From positions 14,574,875 to 14,638,874 of the forward strand of contig CM046863.1 in the NCBI GenBank assembly GCA_025617745.1: a stretch of DNA of 64,000 nucleotides. Reading direction: 5' to 3'. Position numbers and translations under genes: made by a program. Source of the stretch: Heliocidaris erythrogramma (lineage: Eukaryota > Echinodermata > Echinoidea > Camarodonta > Echinometridae). Within the stretch, counting starts at the first letter, position 1; the number at the start of each line of letters is the position of its first letter. Below are positions 11,957-22,330 of this stretch, piece after piece. The notes beneath the pieces are model-generated. The model saw only the letters and a program-made list of their open reading frames with translations, was not told where the DNA came from and searched no databases.

Positions 11957-12510
11957 TCAAATGCATAATCAAATAAAAGCAAAAGGTTAGAAATAAATAG
12001 ATGAAAATCTTTTGGGGACGTTTCTTCTACTTTTCTTTTTGTTTTACATTCATAGGTTTATTATGGAGTTCACGATTTATCATCATCACCATCATACATA
12101 CTTTCATTATTGCTTCCTCTGCTGAATTGTTTTTCTGTATAAAGGAGTAGCATTATTCACATTTTATTCAGTTAGTCGCCGTACTTTACAAACGATAAAC
12201 TGAGTCCAGCTTGGGTTCTAACGGTTTCAAAAGCATGAATGGATTTCCTGTCTTTTCATTGCAGGTGAGAACAAAGGAAATAAGAACGAAGGTCAATAAG
12301 AACGCCAATTCAGATAACCCCCCATTTTGTCAATGGAGCTCCAATCCAGACAATCCAGGGGGCGGGGGGGGGGGGGCACTTCCCCGTTTTGTGAAGGTCA
12401 TAAATGTCTATAACTCAGCAAGAGGATCTAACATAATAAAACACTCATCGATTACTTTCTTTTCCAAAGACGGATCAAAGTTGGTGGCTGTAGAAAAGAA
12501 TAATACTGAA
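11957..12510. repeat. Dispersed repeat R1, copy 2, left part
   Basis: Matches 7722 to about 8600 of copy 1. It runs into the (TA)n tract at 12511, where the Penelope cluster begins. Sequence identity looks about 85-90% by eye outside the extra 340 bases of copy 1. Confidence 0.85.
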
Positions 12511-12534
12511 TATATATATATATATATATATATA
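12511..12534. repeat. (TA)n tract at left edge of Penelope cluster
   Basis: Twelve TA units. In copy 1 of R1 the equivalent tract continues directly into CTTGTACCAGCGTAC. Here that sequence is found only at about 15672, after the next 3.1 kb. Confidence 0.95.
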
Positions 12535-12595
12535 GAAAAATAAAGTTCACAACATCATATAGAATACACACACAAGAAGCATGTTTTTATAAAAA

Positions 12596-12631
12596 TTCAC
12601 AAGCGCTTTCGATTCAATCTCTTCAGGTGAA
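12596..12631 (-). ncRNA. Hammerhead ribozyme motif of PLE-A
   Basis: Minus-strand reading: stem I TTCAC (12627-12631), core CTGAAGA (12620-12626), stem II GAT-TGA-ATC (12611-12619), GAAA (12607-12610), self-complementary stem III AGCGCT, cleavage-site T (12601), stem I GTGAA (12596-12600). All invariant core positions fit the CUGANGA...GAAA hammerhead consensus. Stem III without a loop suits dimeric folding. Confidence 0.75.
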
Positions 12632-13389
12632 TGAGCCATTGATAGTTTTGACATGCTTTTATATACACGTATAGTACAGTAATATGCAAATGGACAATGT
12701 GTGTGGTATTGTCCAGTAGTTCTTTTGACGGCTTAATAAGTCTTTGTTTAAATCTTAGACTAAGCGTTGTACGATGAGAACTCTAAAATGTTAGGATTCT
12801 CAGAGAATCCTATAATCCGTACAATCCAAACCTTTGTAAAGTCACACAAGGATCATCGTATAATGATTCACGAGGCCTACACATGATAATAGTAAGCGAG
12901 GATGGGTATTTGTAAAACACATAATGAAATGTAGGCTTTAAGGAATAGTTTTGTTACAAGTATGGTACAATGATATTCTTAGGACAAGATTGAAATATTG
13001 TCCTGTATCTGTTTTACGACGTATTGAATCTTAGTTCTAATCTCATATTAAATGATGCAAGTAGGAAGTTCTTTGTTGCCAGTTTCTTTGGAAGTCTTAA
13101 TCTGTACAACTCAACAAATCATAAAGTTATATAACAATTCTTATTAATCTGTGACCGTGGGAAAGGCAAATAAAAATGGGAGTCAGTAGAGAAAGAAAAT
13201 GGAATAAACTAATATATTGACAGGTGTCCAGGATGCAGTGTCTTAAGGGAGAGGGAGAGAGATATATTGAAATACTTGTACACAAAGAGATAGAGTAGGA
13301 TGGGGGGGGGGGGGGGGTTGTTGTTTGGAGTTTCGGGGGATAATGGTAAATGTGGATGTGGGTGAGAAGGAGTAGTAGGAGAAGCAGTT

Positions 13390-13642
13390 TTCCTACAAAG
13401 CATTCAGAGAAGGCATAAATTTTGAAATGAAGTGTTTTTCTTTCAGACATCTTTTAATTTTGTCGTCTTCTTTCATTTTGTAAAAGGGTATTATATCGAA
13501 ATTTGGTTCCTTTGAGCCCGCACAACAATCGATGTGAGCGCTCACTTTAAGTTGTCGATATTCTTTATGGCGTATTTGTTGCCTATGCACAGTGAGTCTG
13601 TGTCGGAGTGTGTCCCCTGTTTCGCCAATATATTGTTCCCCA

Positions 13643-13676
<34 letters not shown>

Positions 13677-13724
13677 TGGGTTATCAATCCTGCAGTTAAA
13701 GTGCTCAATGCAGGAGCAGAGCAT
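13390..13724 (-). pseudogene. PLE-A GIY-YIG endonuclease, C-terminal part
   Basis: After the (TA)n tract the minus strand reads EQYIGETGDTLRHRLTVHRQ, then a His-containing stretch and an acidic/basic tail ending FISKFMPSLNAL (stop near 13393). The YIGETG and R-R-L-xxH pattern is the Penelope GIY-YIG core. Upstream of the tract a CSCIEHFNC segment fits the Cys pairs that normally precede it. A (TA)14 expansion at 13646-13673, flanked by an inverted CCCAATGTA/TACATTGGG, now separates the two parts and shifts the frame, so the domain is broken. In active elements this endonuclease nicks the target for primed reverse transcription. Confidence 0.75.
13646..13673. repeat. (TA)n tract inside GIY-YIG coding sequence
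   Basis: Fourteen TA units lie exactly before the YIG motif, itself encoded by TA-rich codons. Flanks form a 9-bp inverted repeat, CCCAATGTA and TACATTGGG. Confidence 0.92.
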
Positions 13725-13744
13725 TAATATAGTATAACTGAACT

Positions 13745-13905
13745 AATCTCGAAGTGCCGACATAACAACCCTAAACCACCGGACCGGAACCGCAAAAAGA
13801 ATGATCCATAAGCCCTTGCAGAAGTCTCAGACTGTTCATTCGTCTTATTCGCCTGATGATCGCTTGACTGCGTGAAACCGACGGTAGCGAAGACCGAATT
13901 AGTTA

Positions 13906-13908
<3 letters not shown>
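13745..13908 (+). mobile_element. Penelope-like element 3' end PLE-B
   Basis: About 160 bp on the plus strand with a hammerhead motif (13848-13891), ending GTTATACTA directly before the next (TA)n. The left boundary near 13725-13744 carries AGTATAACTGAACT, an inverted echo of AGTTATACTA at the right end, which may be a second terminal repeat. No coding region. Confidence 0.65.
13848..13891 (+). ncRNA. Hammerhead ribozyme motif of PLE-B
   Basis: Stem I TTCGC (13848-13852), core CTGATGA (13853-13859), stem II CGC/GCG (13861-13863, 13870-13872), GAAA (13874-13877), stem III CC-GAC-GG closed by A-U, cleavage-site A (13886), stem I GCGAA (13887-13891). The first base pair next to the core is U-U rather than the usual G-C, so activity may be reduced. 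This is the most canonical core in the window. Confidence 0.78.

Positions 13909-13940
<32 letters not shown>
13909..13940. repeat. (TA)n tract between PLE-B and PLE-C
   Basis: Sixteen TA units. The 3' ends of two oppositely oriented Penelope copies face each other across it. Confidence 0.95.
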
Positions 13941-13943
<3 letters not shown>

Positions 13944-14023
13944 AAAGTGTTCTGCGTCGGTTTTGGTAAACTATACGTAGAAAAGACAAATATAAATAAA
14001 AAAACCGTAGAGATGGCAATTAT

Positions 14024-14055
14024 CCGATATTTCGGGCATAGCCCTTTGTCAAGGA
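14024..14055 (-). ncRNA. Degenerate hammerhead-like segment of PLE-C
   Basis: The minus strand reads TTGACAA, then a GGGC-TAT-GCCC hairpin, then GAAA. Position matches the hammerheads of the other Penelope ends, but two invariant core bases differ (C3 and G8), so self-cleavage is unlikely. Confidence 0.45.
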
Positions 14056-14321
14056 ATGACAAATTTATTAAGCGTCAAGCAAAAATAAGGCAAATAAAAG
14101 ACGCGCAAAATGGTTGCGTAGAAACAAGATGAAAAAGACGCGCAAAATGGTCGCGTAGAAACAAGAAGTAAGAACGCGCCAGAAGTGACGTAACAATACA
14201 TCAAAAGAAAGAAGAAGAGCTAAGAGAGAGAGAGAGAGAAAAAAAAAGAAAAGAAAGAGAGGGAAAGAGAAAAGAGAAAGGGACAACAAAAGGAAAAAGA
14301 TAAGAAAAGAAAGAAAGAAAA

Positions 14322-15503
14322 TTACGTGATGGGAAATGAGCGGAAAGAAACATTAATTCCTCTTGGTTGGAGGCAGCCAAGGCGAAAAATCATACGTTCC
14401 TCTTCCTGCTTGCGTAGCTGGTCGGAGCTGAAAGAACTGCGTACTATGCACACTTCAAAGCTCTGGATGTCATGGTTGTGTGAGTTAAAGTGAGCAGCCA
14501 CAGGTAATCCAGGCGTGTTGAGTCGTATGGACCTCAAATGCTCTGTCACACGATCAGCTAGTCGGCGCTTAGTTTCTCCTATGTAGAGCTGAAGACACTG
14601 GGTGCAATGGATAGCATAAATGCAATCATCCGTTGTGCAGGAGAACTTTCCATGGATGGCCCATTGAGACTTGGGACCCCTAATAGTGGTAGTGGCAGTG
14701 GTGACTTTGCAGGTGTTGCATCTGGGTCTGCCACAGGGATAGGTACCGCTCTGGGAGAGGTCAGGAGTAGTAGGCAGTCGGGAAGATACCAAGGCTTGTC
14801 GCAATGAGTGATCCTTACGATACGCTATGAGAGGCGGCTCCTTGAAGATCCCTGCGGTAGTTGGGTCATCTCGCAAGAGGGAGAAGTTATCATTGATGAT
14901 CTTGGCAACACGTAGGTTGGTGGGGTGGTACGTGAGGACAAAGGGTACCCTGGAGGCGGTGGCTGCCATACGAGGTTCCAAAACGCCCACGCGAGGTTGC
15001 TTGAGAATTCTGCTCTTGGCAGAGGTGACGATGCTATCAGGATATCCCCTCTGGATGAAGTAACCACTCATCTTATCAACCTGCCGTTGGAAGTCATCAT
15101 CCTCACTGCAAAGTCGACGGACACGTGTCAGTTGAGAATACGGAATAGACCGCTTGCAAGCCGGTGGATGAGATGATGCATAATTCAAATACGCATGAGA
15201 GTCAGTCGGTTTGTAGTGGACAGAAGTCTTGATACCGGTGTCAGTAAGAGAGATGTCAATATCCAGGAACGACACGCATCTATTAGAGATCTCATGAGTA
15301 ACCTTCACCGTAGGATGAGAACAGTTGAATTTGTTGACGAAGTTAAGTAGGTTCTCCTCCGTCCCGGTGGCAATACCAAGGTAGTCGTCGATATACCTTT
15401 TGAAGAGAAGGGGCTGTTGCGTGTCATCATCAGATAGAATCTTCGTCTCGAGATGGCCCATAAAGAGACAGGCGAAGGACGGAAAAACCTCCCATCTCCG
15501 CAC
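14322..15503 (-). pseudogene. PLE-C reverse transcriptase C-terminus plus GIY-YIG endonuclease
   Basis: A 393-codon open frame with no internal stop. It opens (after unrelated junction codons) with PSFACLFMGHLE and KRYIDDYLGI, the last catalytic motif of Penelope reverse transcriptases in its usual YxDD-like form (YIDD). Then come the thumb region (VSFLDIDISL, VHYKPTDSHAYLNY), a Cys-rich linker (CGRPRCNTC), and the GIY-YIG endonuclease: IYAIHCTQC, LYIGETKRRLADRVTEHL, HFNSHNHD, and a conserved Glu near EEERMIF. Penelope enzymes need both domains to insert. The N-terminal half is missing or inverted, so this copy is dead even though the remaining frame is intact. The lack of stops suggests a fairly young insertion. 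Confidence 0.9.
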
Positions 15504-15507
15504 AGAC

Positions 15508-15643
15508 CTGATGATGACACAATCCTCCGTCTCACTGATCTGGTTCTCAGTCTCTCGGCCTTCAGCTTCGACAACTCATTCTATCGACAAACACGAGGAG
15601 TTGCCATGGGAACCAAAATGGGGCCGTCCTTCGCCTGTCTCTT
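15508..15643 (+). pseudogene. Inverted 5' piece of PLE-C reverse transcriptase
   Basis: The plus strand encodes DDDTILRLTDLVLSLSAFSF, then QTRGVAMGTKMGPSFACLF, the template-grip motif that precedes YIDD in Penelope reverse transcriptases. It then runs straight into TTTATATATA. The direction is opposite to the rest of PLE-C. Overlap of about 20 bp with the minus-strand piece marks the inversion junction. Confidence 0.85.
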
Positions 15644-15666
15644 TATATATATATATATATATATAT
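15644..15666. repeat. (TA)n tract at right edge of Penelope cluster
   Basis: Eleven TA units follow the coding sequence GTCTCTT. R1 copy 2 resumes right after with TTCACTCTTGTACCAGCGTAC. Confidence 0.95.
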
Positions 15667-17252
15667 TCACTCTTGTACCAGCGTACTACTTATAACAGAG
15701 GAATTATTATTGAACACTTCCCCCTATTTAGACTTTAGAAGTTAGCGAAAGTCGAACCGATTTATAAGGTTTAAACTCTGTGAATTCATTAGTCTTCCGA
15801 CCGCTTCATGAGAGCTTATAATCTGCGGCAAAAAAAAACAACAACAACATGAGAATATATAACACGGAATCCACACGAAACGATTCTGTAAAGATGATTA
15901 TAATAATAAAAGAAACATCGTTTTGTTTTGTTTTTGTTATGTTTTTCGGCAAAAAAAAACAAAACATTAGCGCTATGAAAATGGTAGTCCTTTTCTTACT
16001 ACGAAGCTGCTAAATTTATCAATATTAATTTCTTATAATATAATCAGCATTTTACATATACATCAACAAAAATTAATAACTTGAAAAGGCGACAAAATGG
16101 GAAAATATAGAATGATTCGGAGAAGCTTATAGTCTCGCTAAAATAATGAATTCCTATAACAGTAACCCATCATGATGATATAATAATGACTACTAATGAA
16201 ATATTGTTTGAAAGAAAATATGAAGGATAAGACTGGAAAATAAGATTGAAAGTAAATGACTTTATTCATTCATTGTTAAATCAGCTTGAGGCAGCATAAG
16301 ACGAATTATTTAAATACATATGAAGCAATAAATAGAAAATATGATATGCAAATACGTTTATGAGTTACTGTCGCAATAATGTCTTAGGAAAATAAATGAA
16401 TAATACACTAAAAAAACAGAATTGTGAGGATAATAGATATGGCCGGCGGAACCGGGGGCCCCCAATATTTTTGCCTCGGACATAGAAAATGTGTTTTAAA
16501 AAAATTGGACCCCCCCCCCCCATGTATGTGATGTTCTTTGAACCGTTTTTTTTTTGGGGGGGGGGGGGGGCTTGCCGGGAATGTCGACAACGGCGACGAT
16601 ATTGGACTTTTTGTCGGGAATGTCGACGACAGCGATGACTGGGCCCTTTTTTTGTAGCACAATAGTAACATTCCCTGCATGGTTCCCATATTTTGGCCCC
16701 ACCAATCTTAAAAAACGTTCGGCTGGCCCTGATAGAGAATGTGGTAGACGAAGAAAGAAGGCAACAAATCAAGGAGACAAAACGGAAGGATAAGATAAAG
16801 GGATAATTATATGATAAATGAAGAAAAATGGGGAAAAATAAAAGAATACCCCTAGGATAAACAACGAAAAAAGGAGAAAAAACTAAAATTTACGAACAAA
16901 AGCAGACATGAATCATGTGAATAAGTGACTTAAGCTACAACGATAATTCAGAATTGATAAAAAAACAAAACAAAACAACTCTAAAAAATTTTTTAAAAAG
17001 GGGGTCAAAGGGAAGGGGGATGTGGAAGACAAGAAATACAATCAATAAAGAAACAAATACGAATGGAGGTAAAAGTATTTACTCTCGGAAAAAGAATACA
17101 GGCAGAAAATTAGGATGAAACAGATGAATTTCATGGAGATGGAGGAAACACAAATGGGGTGGAATTGATATGTCGTATAAATTCACCAACCCCGTGTTCC
17201 TCTGTCTAAAGAGAGAGAGAGAGGGGGGGGGGGGGGGCAAAATACAACCGGT
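15667..17252. repeat. Dispersed repeat R1, copy 2, right part
   Basis: Continues the match to copy 1 (8613-10304) from CTTGTACCAGCGTAC to the GAGAGAG-poly(G) end. It carries the 470-bp segment once only and has its own 290-bp insertion (16441-16728). No coding region; the apparent ORFs at 16365-16793 fall on the insertion and its homopolymers. Confidence 0.85.
16441..16728. mobile_element. Small inverted-repeat insertion in R1 copy 2
   Basis: The 288 bp are absent from R1 copy 1. They begin GGCCGGCGGAACC and end GTTCGGCTGGCC, imperfect inverted termini of about 12 bp. The interior has a 13-C run, a T10-G15 junction and two copies of a GGGAATGTCGACnACnGCGA block. Flanks near GATA(A)TAGA hint at a short target duplication, not exact. 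Confidence 0.65.
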
Positions 17253-18813
17253 GCAAAAACATTCGTGTTGACACCCGAACCTCATAAATTATTCATTAGT
17301 TCCGTCGGCACTAGCCAATAAGGAAACAAGAAAATGAATAATGCATGAGGTATCGCGAAGTTCGGTGCACCGAAAACTATGAATATTCAGTAAGGCAGGC
17401 AAAAGCGATCAAGGCGCTGATTGGCTATGAACGCAGTAGACCACACCCCCTTCTTGACAACCAACTTCGTTGAGTTTGTCAGGAATTTCACCGTTCCCAG
17501 CCGGGGGAATCGCACTGCACTTTACCGTCTTCAACGGGTAAATATAATTCCGAATTACCCAATAGATGTTGTTGACATATAAAACGAATACGTTAAAAAT
17601 ATAGTGCAAAGCCAAAAAAGAAAGAAAGGCTACTCTTTCAACACAGGGGCCGCGGAGCGTTTTTGAAAGTGTGTGTGGGGGGGGGGGGGTGCTAATTTGA
17701 TTTCACTCATTAATGATACTTTATTAACCTAATTCATACATTTTATTAACGTGTCTACTCAAAAAAGTGTGTGTCGGGGGGGGGGGGAGGGGGGGGGGGG
17801 CTGCAGCACCTGGGCCCCGCCCCAGTTCTGGTTCCGCGACCCATGCATGCAACAGTAATGTTGTATTAATATTCGGAAATCCGGTCTTAACTCCTCATGA
17901 GAACATTAAGTTTTTCGTTCTGATATTTCAATTTCATTTTTTTTTTATACTCCGCAGCCATGACGGCTACATACTATTAAAATGTGAAAGTGAATTTATA
18001 ATTGCATTGCTTGGAAACTACATAAATAATTTTTTTGAATAGTTTTCCCGGCCATTACTTATTCGTGTATTAATTTTTATTACGTTTATCATTACTATAT
18101 ATTTTTGTGGTGGGCTCGATGTGGGAAAAATAAATGTTAGGGCCGACTTTGTCATGGCACAAACTTAGGTGGGTTTTTTTCTCAGAAAACTCTGACAACT
18201 GATACGTACGGTACTTTGACGGGGACTTTAATACATTCGTACTTTTTCCGAAGAAAATAAGAAAAAATGATAACAACGTGAATAAACTGACCCTTTGGAA
18301 AGCGAAGCAACTATCGGAAATTACATCTGGAGATAAAGTCATTTGGCATTGCTAAAGGGCGAACAGAATGAGTCACCAATTTAAACCGTAAGTGGTGCTC
18401 TTTCAAAACACTAAATGTACAACTTCCTTCAAGGCATAACAAAAATAAAGAACAGGAAGTCGGCGAAATCAAAGTAATCGCTGCGCGGGTTTCTTAACAA
18501 AAGCTCGCACTTATCCCGCGGAACGACGACTTCTTTGAGGCGCCGAGGGATATGACAAGATCCGGGAGAAAATCCCGCAAATCGGCCTTATCAACTTTAG
18601 CCGTGGCGAGAACGCTGTCAAAACTTTTCTTAAGTCGCTTTAATGTGGAGCTTATCAGAGCAACAAAATACTATCGAAGTACACTAATACATCAAGTTCA
18701 AAAAAATAAATGAATAAATAATAAATTAAGGTCTACAAATGAAATGATTATACTCATTCTGCAAAATTATTCAAGAATTAATCATCAGTTTTTAACATTA
18801 TACTTGTATCATT
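17253..18813. other. Unassigned region
   Basis: Contains poly(G) runs at about 17675-17689 and 17777-17801. A GC-richer patch at 18500-18660 has an open minus-strand reading of about 56 codons (LKRLKKSFDSVLATAKVDKA inside it) without a Met or any family I recognise. The short ORF at 17409-17615 is unsupported. Nothing else recognised. Confidence 0.45.
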
Positions 18814-19050
18814 GTGAAGCTTAAGGCATACCGAAAAAGGCACGAGATCCTTAAGAATAGGCGCAGATTGAAGGGTCATAATAACTCAATAGTAAAGGAC
18901 CTCACATCTCGAAATCAGGAACTTCTTAATCATGCAAAAGCTTGCCCTACTGTTCAAAGTGCGTGGAGCTCAGATGGCCGTATAATTGCCCTGTTCAAAG
19001 ATAAAGGTGTGGGCATGAATGTCGTTCATAACAAATATCAACTTAAGTGA
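18814..19050 (+). pseudogene. LINE-B ORF1 C-terminal fragment
   Basis: Reads EILKNRRRLKGHNNSIVKDL, then LTSRNQELLNHAK and WSSDGRIIALFKDKG before a stop at 19048-19050. This matches, position for position, the C-terminus of LINE-A1 ORF1 (EALIKNRRKL, VEDLTKRNSELL, WSTDGRIIAILK). Confidence 0.78.
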
Positions 19051-19469
19051 TTATAATTCTAGAAAGGAGAGATGAGAAGGATATTATTTTGGTAATCACT
19101 TTTAAATCTTCTTCTGGATGGATGACACATATTTCGTTTGTTTTTATTTCACCATCCCTATACGGAACTTATAGAAAGTGAACATTCTTGAATTCCCTTT
19201 TTTCCTTTTTTCCCCCGTAACTTACTGTTTTTAATAACCTATTTTAATTGTATTTTTTATGAAGTATATGTATGTTCTCTTTTTCATTCCATTTGTGTAT
19301 TATTGGATGTATGTCAGAGGAGCAGGATCAATTTTGTACTCTTGATAATTTTTTTTCAATAGTCAGTATACATGTATTTGTAAATTATGTATCTATGATT
19401 TGATGCAAACATGCATATTCACAATATCCTGATGTATTGGAAAACACAATTTTCTTTGTAATGCTATTA

Positions 19470-22330
19470 TGAATCCTCTAATAGATATTAATCCAGATTT
19501 GAATATATATAATTTATCAAATATAAATACAAATATTTACACAACAAATGAGTTTAATATAAAGTTTCATAAACGTCATGGCCTGAGTATATTACATATA
19601 AAGCCTTCATAACAATTTCGAAAAAAATTCAGAATTTATATGAACTATTCAGATTTCTTTTTTAATTATTGCAGTGTCTGAAACTTGGATTAATGATATA
19701 CCACTTTTATCTGTTGAGTAAGAAGGCGAAACATTTTCGAATTCCAACAGAATTTTGGGTCCAGGAGGAGGTGCAGCTTTTTATGTATCAAATCAGTTGA
19801 AATACAGAATAAGAAATGACATTATTTATGAGAATGAGGTAAATGATTATGAATATTTGTTTATTGATATATTAAACCATTTTAGTATCAGAACTACAGT
19901 TGGAGTTATATATAGAAAACATAGTGGCGATATTGACGATTTCTTGAAATTTTATGATTATATGTTATGTAAGATCAAATGTGAGCATTGTAAGTTTTAC
20001 ATTACTGGGGATTTTAATATTGATATTCTTAAATATCTAAGTAATCCTGATGCTGCCAATTTTCTGAGTGTTAACTCTTCTTACGGTCTCATACCCCTCA
20101 TAAAATATCCTACACGTATTACTGCCAATGCTGCTTCCCTGATTGATAATGTTTTTACCAATGTTATAGATCATACGTATTGATAGTGGAAGTTTGAGTG
20201 TTGACATTTCAGATCATTTGCCCATTTTCAATCTTTCTCAAACTGAATATAATCCAAAAGAAGCATGTACTTCTAAAATATTGTCTCACAAGATCACGAA
20301 TAGTGGCATAAACGCATTGATTGCGGAGCTGTTTGTTACAGATTGGTCTTGTATATATTGTTGTACTGATGTAAATGAATCTTATGAATTGTTTTTTATC
20401 AAAATTACTTAATGCATTTGACAAACATTTATCGTATATTAAACGAAATGTCAAGAAACCGCATATCCGTAAACCCTGGATCACTCCCGAACTTACGTTC
20501 CATTAGAAAAAAAAAAAGCTTTATAAAATATTTTTGAATGATCGTTCTTCTTCTCATGAAAATAAATACAAGAACTTTAGAAACAAAGTGAACCAAATCT
20601 TGAGGCATGCTAAGAAATCATATTACTCCAACAAATTGGAGAATGAGCTTGATGTCAAAGGCACATGGTCGGTTCTGAATAATTTATTGGAGAAAATCAA
20701 AAAATTCTCTTCCTAAGTATTTTTTATCTGATGACAAACGTGTTGATGATCCACAACAAATTGCGAATGAATTTAATAATCACTTCATTAATTCATGTGC
20801 GAAGGCAATTAATTTATTGCTTCAAGACAATAGTTATGTATCCCCTGATTTTAAAGATTATCTAACAACTCCTAGTGCTGTATCATTTATATTTAACGCC
20901 GATAGATGAAAGCGAAATTATTGAAAACTGTAAAACACTTAAAAATACCAAATCATGTGGGTTTGACACTATGAGTACTGATATTTAAAAAAAGAATCAG
21001 CCATTCAGTTGTTAAACCAGTAAAGCATATTTTTAATCAATCCCTATCTAGTGGAATTGTTCCAGATAAACTTAAGATTGCTAAAATTGTTCCTGTTTAT
21101 AAAAAAAGATGATCCTCATACTTTTGAAAATTACAGGCCTATTTCAATTTTACCTTCTTTGTCAAAAATACTAGAAAAGTGTATGCACAAACGTCTTTAT
21201 TCTTACTTGAATAGCAATAATTATGTTATCAACAGTCAATATGGATTCCGTTCAAATCATGCCACTGTACATGCAATGATGGATTTACAGGACAAAATAA
21301 TCAGGGCCATTAAACTTTATCAACTTTTGAATAGGTTTATTTATGGATCTCTCCAAAGCGTCTGATATTGTAAACCATGATATTCTTTTATATAAGCTTG
21401 AATATTATGGTGTAAGGGGTATACCATATCAGTGGTTTCAGAGTTATTTAGAAAATTGTTATCAATATACTGTATATTATGAATATTCATCAGATGGTAA
21501 ATAGCGGTGTACCACAAGGATCAATCCTCGAGCCCTTGCTCTTTTTAATATATGTAAATGATATAGTTAAGTGCTCTGAAATTGTTGATTTTACAATGTA
21601 TGCAGATGACGCAACGATATTTTATACGCAACCCAACTTTTAATCTTAGAACAGAATTTTAATTTTGAATTGAATAAAGTTTGTAATTGGTTTAAAGCTA
21701 ATAGACTTCTTATAAACAAAAAGAATTTTATGATATTTTCTTTAAATAGTACTTTTGAACTTCTAATGCATTGACAGGCATTACTATTTACATTGATTCT
21801 ATTCCTTTAAAGAGAGTTAATGTTGTAAATTTTCTAGGAGTCCATATTGACTGTAATTTGAAATGGGATACTCGTGTGAACAACATTATTTGTAAAGTAT
21901 CCAGATGTATTGGTATCTTATTCAAACTTAAATATTATATCTCAAATCATGCTTTGTTCTCATTATATAATGCACTTATATTGCCATATTTATCATATTG
22001 TGTCAGTGTCTGGGGTAATTGTGGTAAATTGAAATTAAACACTTTATTTAAGTTACAGAAAAAAACTTTGCGTATTTGCACTAGCAGCCATTATCTTGCC
22101 CACTCCGCTCCTCTCTTCAAAAAACTAAAAACTTTGAATATATTTGATTTATATCAGTATCACACAGCAGTGCTACGGTATTTATACGGTATATAATATT
22201 TTATCTATGTTCTCTACAAATCTTGATATTCATAATTACAGTACAAGAAATCGATCCAATTTCCATCGTTGGAAAGTTATATTTATGTATGAAGAAAGAT
22301 CTCCTCGGTTTAGTATACCTCTAATTTAGA
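19470..22330 (+). pseudogene. LINE-B ORF2 remnants (endonuclease and reverse transcriptase)
   Basis: The endonuclease is seen as GPGGGAAFYVSNQ, TTVGVIYRKHSGDI, ITGDFNIDIL, PTRITANAASLIDNVFTN (19755-20183) and, in another frame, VDISDHLPIF (20194 on). Reverse transcriptase parts follow in several frames: NYRPISILPSLSKILEKCMH and YGFRSNHATVH (21120-21290), a GVPQGSIL-like block near 21510, YADD at 21599-21610, and the C-terminal NFLGVHIDCNLKW region (21771-22196). At least five frameshifts or stops; clearly dead. The YADD box itself is intact. Confidence 0.85.

Larger units (their letters stand above)
12535..13744 (-). mobile_element. Penelope-like element PLE-A, 5'-truncated
   Basis: The minus strand carries the end of a GIY-YIG endonuclease (13390-13724), about 800 bp of 3' UTR, and a hammerhead motif (12596-12631) about 60 bp from the (TA)n junction. 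The reverse transcriptase is absent, so this is a truncated copy. It meets the oppositely oriented PLE-B near 13744. A long G run interrupts the UTR near 13302-13318. Confidence 0.75.
13941..15646 (-). mobile_element. Penelope-like element PLE-C with 5' inversion
   Basis: The minus strand has the 3' end at the (TA)n (13940), a degenerate hammerhead-like segment (14024-14055), a UTR with two tandem 50-bp units containing GACGCGCAAAATGGT (14100-14160), and an ORF for the C-terminal half of the polyprotein (14322-15503). The adjoining 15508-15646 lies on the plus strand and encodes the part of the reverse transcriptase that should come just before it. Both pieces contain the CGTCCTTCGCCTGTCTCTTT segment. 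This is the layout of a LINE-type 5' inversion. The far end of the inverted piece sits in (TA)n. Confidence 0.85.

Noticed and set aside
14607-15176. Plus-strand ORFs opposite PLE-C
   Set aside because: Shadows of the minus-strand Penelope frame.
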